A DNA stretch of 64,000 bases from Microseira wollei NIES-4236 (GTDB lineage Bacteria; Cyanobacteriota; Cyanobacteriia; Cyanobacteriales; Aerosakkonemataceae), in the NCBI RefSeq assembly GCF_020521235.1, contig NZ_BLAY01000013.1:18595-82594 (forward strand), written 5' to 3'. Both the position numbers and the translations under genes were made by a program. The notes under the pieces are model-generated. The model was not told the origin of the DNA, made no database searches, and worked only from the letters and a program-made list of their open reading frames with translations. Positions within the stretch are counted from its first letter, which is position 1, and each line of letters opens with the position of its first letter. This document shows positions 62,216 through 64,000 of this stretch, piece after piece.

Positions 62216-62440
62216 ATGAAATCTAAAAATTTGCTCATTGCTGGGGTGTTGGCTGCGATCCTGGTTGCTAATCCTACTGTTGCTCAAAATCAAGAAATAG
62301 ACAACGAACTGTATCAACTCTGCACCCAATTCCCCCTCAACTCGCGCTGTGCAGGTTTTAACAAAACCTGCGGAATTCCCCATCCGCCTATGGGGTGGGG
62401 ATGGATAGCAGGGGAGAAATTAGGGGTTCGATGCCCCTAA
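62216..62440 (+). CDS. Small secreted protein, 3' end replaced by IS sequence
   Basis: 74 residues: signal peptide MKSKNLLIAGVLAAILVANPTVAQ, then LYQLCTQFPLNSRCAGFNKT with two cysteines. After about residue 50 the text (PHPPMGWGWIAGEKLG) reads through the IS605 end and its hairpin, so the natural C-terminus is lost. Small cysteine-bearing secreted proteins of this sort are common in cyanobacteria; function unknown. Confidence 0.6.
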   Translation: MKSKNLLIAGVLAAILVANPTVAQNQEIDNELYQLCTQFPLNSRCAGFNKTCGIPHPPMGWGWIAGEKLGVRCP

Positions 62441-62447
62441 TTTCTCC
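62413..62447. mobile_element. IS605-type end: subterminal hairpin
   Basis: GGAGAAATTAGGGG, a 7-nt loop, then CCCCTAATTTCTCC: a perfect 14-bp stem. It overlaps the 3' end of tnpA, as expected for the hairpin recognised by IS200/IS605 transposases at one end. The exact cleavage site was not determined. Confidence 0.75.
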
Positions 62448-62857
62448 AATCTACCGCCGGATTGATTTTGAATATATTTTTTAACAATTTCTAGAGGCGC
62501 TCCACCGCAAGAAACAATGCACTTAGAGTCATGCCATAACTTAGCTTTTCCCCAATAATACTTATCAATTTCCGGTTTATACTTCTCCCTAAGAACCCTA
62601 CTGCTAGCAGACTTAAGAGAAGCAATTAAATCGGAAATATTGTTATCTGGATGCAGATCGATAAGTAAATGAACGTGGTCGGCTTCGCCGTTGCAGTCAG
62701 ACAGCTTTGACTTGTTCGCACTTAGCACTCGCTCAAACACATGCTTCATATCCTGAAGCATTTGCGGCGTAAGCACTTTTCGCCTGTATTTGGTTACAAA
62801 AACGATATGCAGGTGGATTGAGAAAACGACATGAGAGCCGCTGTGTAGTTTAGTCAT
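62420..62857 (-). CDS. tnpA: IS200/IS605 transposase TnpA (HUH, Y1)
   Basis: 145 residues. HIVFVTKYRRKVLTPQMLQD, the HUH motif ADHVHLLIDLHP, and the catalytic Tyr in EIVKKYIQNQSG are complete, with YWGKAKLWHDSKCIVSCGG between. It cuts and rejoins single strands at the element ends. It is divergent from tnpB (62944), the IS605-type layout. It appears intact. Confidence 0.95.
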   Translation of the reverse strand: MTKLHSGSHVVFSIHLHIVFVTKYRRKVLTPQMLQDMKHVFERVLSANKSKLSDCNGEADHVHLLIDLHPDNNISDLIASLKSASSRVLREKYKPEIDKYYWGKAKLWHDSKCIVSCGGAPLEIVKKYIQNQSGGRLEKLGASNP

Positions 62858-62943
62858 GCAACCTTCTTGTCATGCCCAAAAACGTGATATAGTTATTCTA
62901 TTGTAAAGCGCCAACTGAAACAATTCAGGGCAGCAAGTGACGC

Positions 62944-64000
62944 ATGGCAACAAGAAGGCAGACATTTCGACTGTACCCCAACAAGCAACAAGAGAATAAG
63001 CTGTTTGAGGCACGGAGAAATCATGCCTACCTGTACAATGCCTGCATTGCTCATCGTCGTTACGAGTGGAGAGCTTCCCAAAAAACCGTTACTTATTTTG
63101 AACAGCAAAATTGTTTGCCTGCATTCAAAAAAGAATGGATTGAGTTTGCTTATTTGCACTCACAAGCTTTGCAAGCTACGGTCAAGCGTGTTGACTTGGC
63201 TTATGGTGCATTTTTTCAAGGATTAAGGAAGAAGCCCAGGTTTAAGTCGATTCGCGACTACTCCGGTTGGACTTATCCAGCTACATCTGGCTGGAAGGTC
63301 AATAGTAACGGTAAGCATGGAAGCGTTACCTTGAATGATTTGGGCATCACGGTTAGGATGCGCGGTCAATCAAAACAATGGGGCGCTCTTACCACCTTAA
63401 CCATTGTTTACAAGCCAGGTGTAAATCAATGGTTTGCATCGTTTACCGTTGAAATTCCGACGCCAGAAACTAGGCTTGGTTCTGGTTCAGACTTGAGTTA
63501 CGAATCAATAGTATGTTTTGATTTAGGTACAGAAACAGCGTTAACGCTTTATGATGGAGAAACCTTTACCGAACTAGAAAATCCTCGCTTTACCCAGCGT
63601 TGCGAGCAGCTAATTAAGCGAAAGTCTTCAGATCTGAGGCGCAAGCGCGCACCTAATAGAAGAAAGAAAGTTAAAGCCTCAAGGCGCTGGAGGAAAGCGA
63701 GGAAACAGGTATCAAAGCTTCAAAGAAAAGTAGCTAATCAGCGCAAGGATTGGCAGCATAAGGTTACATCAGAGATCGCCAGTCGTTATGACATCGGTGT
63801 AACCGAACAGTTGAACACCAAGTCCATGACGCGCCAATCAAAAAAAAGCAGCAAACGTAAAAGACAGAAAGCTGGACTCAATAAGTCAATTCTTTCTGTT
63901 GGGTTTAGTACGCTCAATAAAATGATGGCGTACAAAATCGAACAAAAAGGTGGTTTGATGCTGATACTGCCTACAAAACAAATAAAACCATCACAGCGCT
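62944..64000 (+). CDS. tnpB: RNA-guided nuclease TnpB of the IS605 element (partial, runs off the window)
   Basis: 352 codons open from ATG 62944 to the window end. The N-terminal wedge region has MATRRQTFRLYPNKQQENKL and YLYNACIAHRRYEW; RuvC-I is IVCFDLGTETALTLYDGE (catalytic Asp), and RuvC-II has Glu in GVTEQLNTKSMTR, followed by LNKSILSVGFSTLNKMMAYK. An Arg/Lys-rich bridge region is present (RKSSDLRRKRAPNRRKKVKA). The zinc ribbon and RuvC-III are beyond the edge. No frameshift is seen, so it is probably active. Confidence 0.92.
   Translation, partial: MATRRQTFRLYPNKQQENKLFEARRNHAYLYNACIAHRRYEWRASQKTVTYFEQQNCLPAFKKEWIEFAYLHSQALQATVKRVDLAYGAFFQGLRKKPRFKSIRDYSGWTYPATSGWKVNSNGKHGSVTLNDLGITVRMRGQSKQWGALTTLTIVYKPGVNQWFASFTVEIPTPETRLGSGSDLSYESIVCFDLGTETALTLYDGETFTELENPRFTQRCEQLIKRKSSDLRRKRAPNRRKKVKASRRWRKARKQVSKLQRKVANQRKDWQHKVTSEIASRYDIGVTEQLNTKSMTRQSKKSSKRKRQKAGLNKSILSVGFSTLNKMMAYKIEQKGGLMLILPTKQIKPSQR

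Noticed and set aside
62413..62447. tRNA T-arm-like GGTTCGA text
   Set aside because: It is the loop of the IS605 end hairpin; no acceptor, D or anticodon arms are present.

Overview
The window looks like chromosomal DNA of a filamentous, repeat-rich cyanobacterium. The evidence is dense GCGATCGC (HIP1) octamers, heptamer short tandem repeats in many gaps, families of short palindromic repeats, and typically cyanobacterial genes such as GuaB3, a DUF3727 protein next to ruvX, Nostoc-type bacterial dynamins, a VMAP-type HTH/NB-ARC NTPase and a giant Ser/Thr kinase-AAA-histidine kinase hybrid. I cannot name the genus. No rRNA, tRNA or CRISPR array was seen.

Layout. 1-8.6 kb: two tandem bacterial dynamin-like GTPases (BDLP) separated by a small secreted-protein gene and an 80-bp repeat array, then a decayed Rpn-type nuclease gene and a third dynamin-like GTPase. 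8.6-14.3 kb: intergenic repeats, a SIMPL-domain secreted protein, and an accessory patch of antitoxin/toxin genes, including a possible toxin/immunity pair and two RelE/ParE modules lying between copies of a short direct repeat. 14.4-19.6 kb: a minus-strand set of four unusual genes (membrane/coiled-coil protein, AHH-like nuclease with an AbrB-like N-terminus, two small membrane proteins sharing a GRD..GRD motif) divergent from a STAND/NB-ARC NTPase, followed by orphan HicB, DUF433 and DUF29 genes. 20-25.6 kb: acnB, a GNAT enzyme, and ruvX-DUF3727. 25.6-31.6 kb: the expected ruvX-DUF3727-mltG-yqeG neighbourhood is split by an IsrB-like (IscB-family, no HNH) element whose gene is itself interrupted by a 2.55-kb group II intron encoding a reverse transcriptase with an HNH domain. 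32-33 kb: proB.

34-47 kb is a surface-polysaccharide locus: glycosyltransferase, rfbF, a sugar SDR, rfbH, a 3,5-epimerase-like enzyme, an RmlD-like SDR, an old-yellow-enzyme homologue, a PhyH-type oxygenase, three acyltransferase-3 membrane proteins around a YdcF protein, and a second glycosyltransferase. It probably makes and modifies a CDP-linked deoxysugar, although no clear rfbG lies in the window. 47.6-58.7 kb: a LOG-family protein, thioredoxin, guaB3, a truncated tnpB, the 1819-residue hybrid kinase and a possible heme-oxygenase-like protein. 59-61.6 kb: a glutamine-synthetase-like enzyme followed by an amidohydrolase, the two halves of the eukaryotic FluG/NodGS fusion. 61.7-64 kb: an Spx/ArsC-like protein, a truncated small secreted protein, and a divergent tnpA/tnpB IS605-type element running off the end.

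The most notable point is the intron inside isrB. The two exons join in phase in the RuvC-I region. Next are the 14.4-18.4 kb conflict-like island and the toxin-antitoxin modules bounded by direct repeats.
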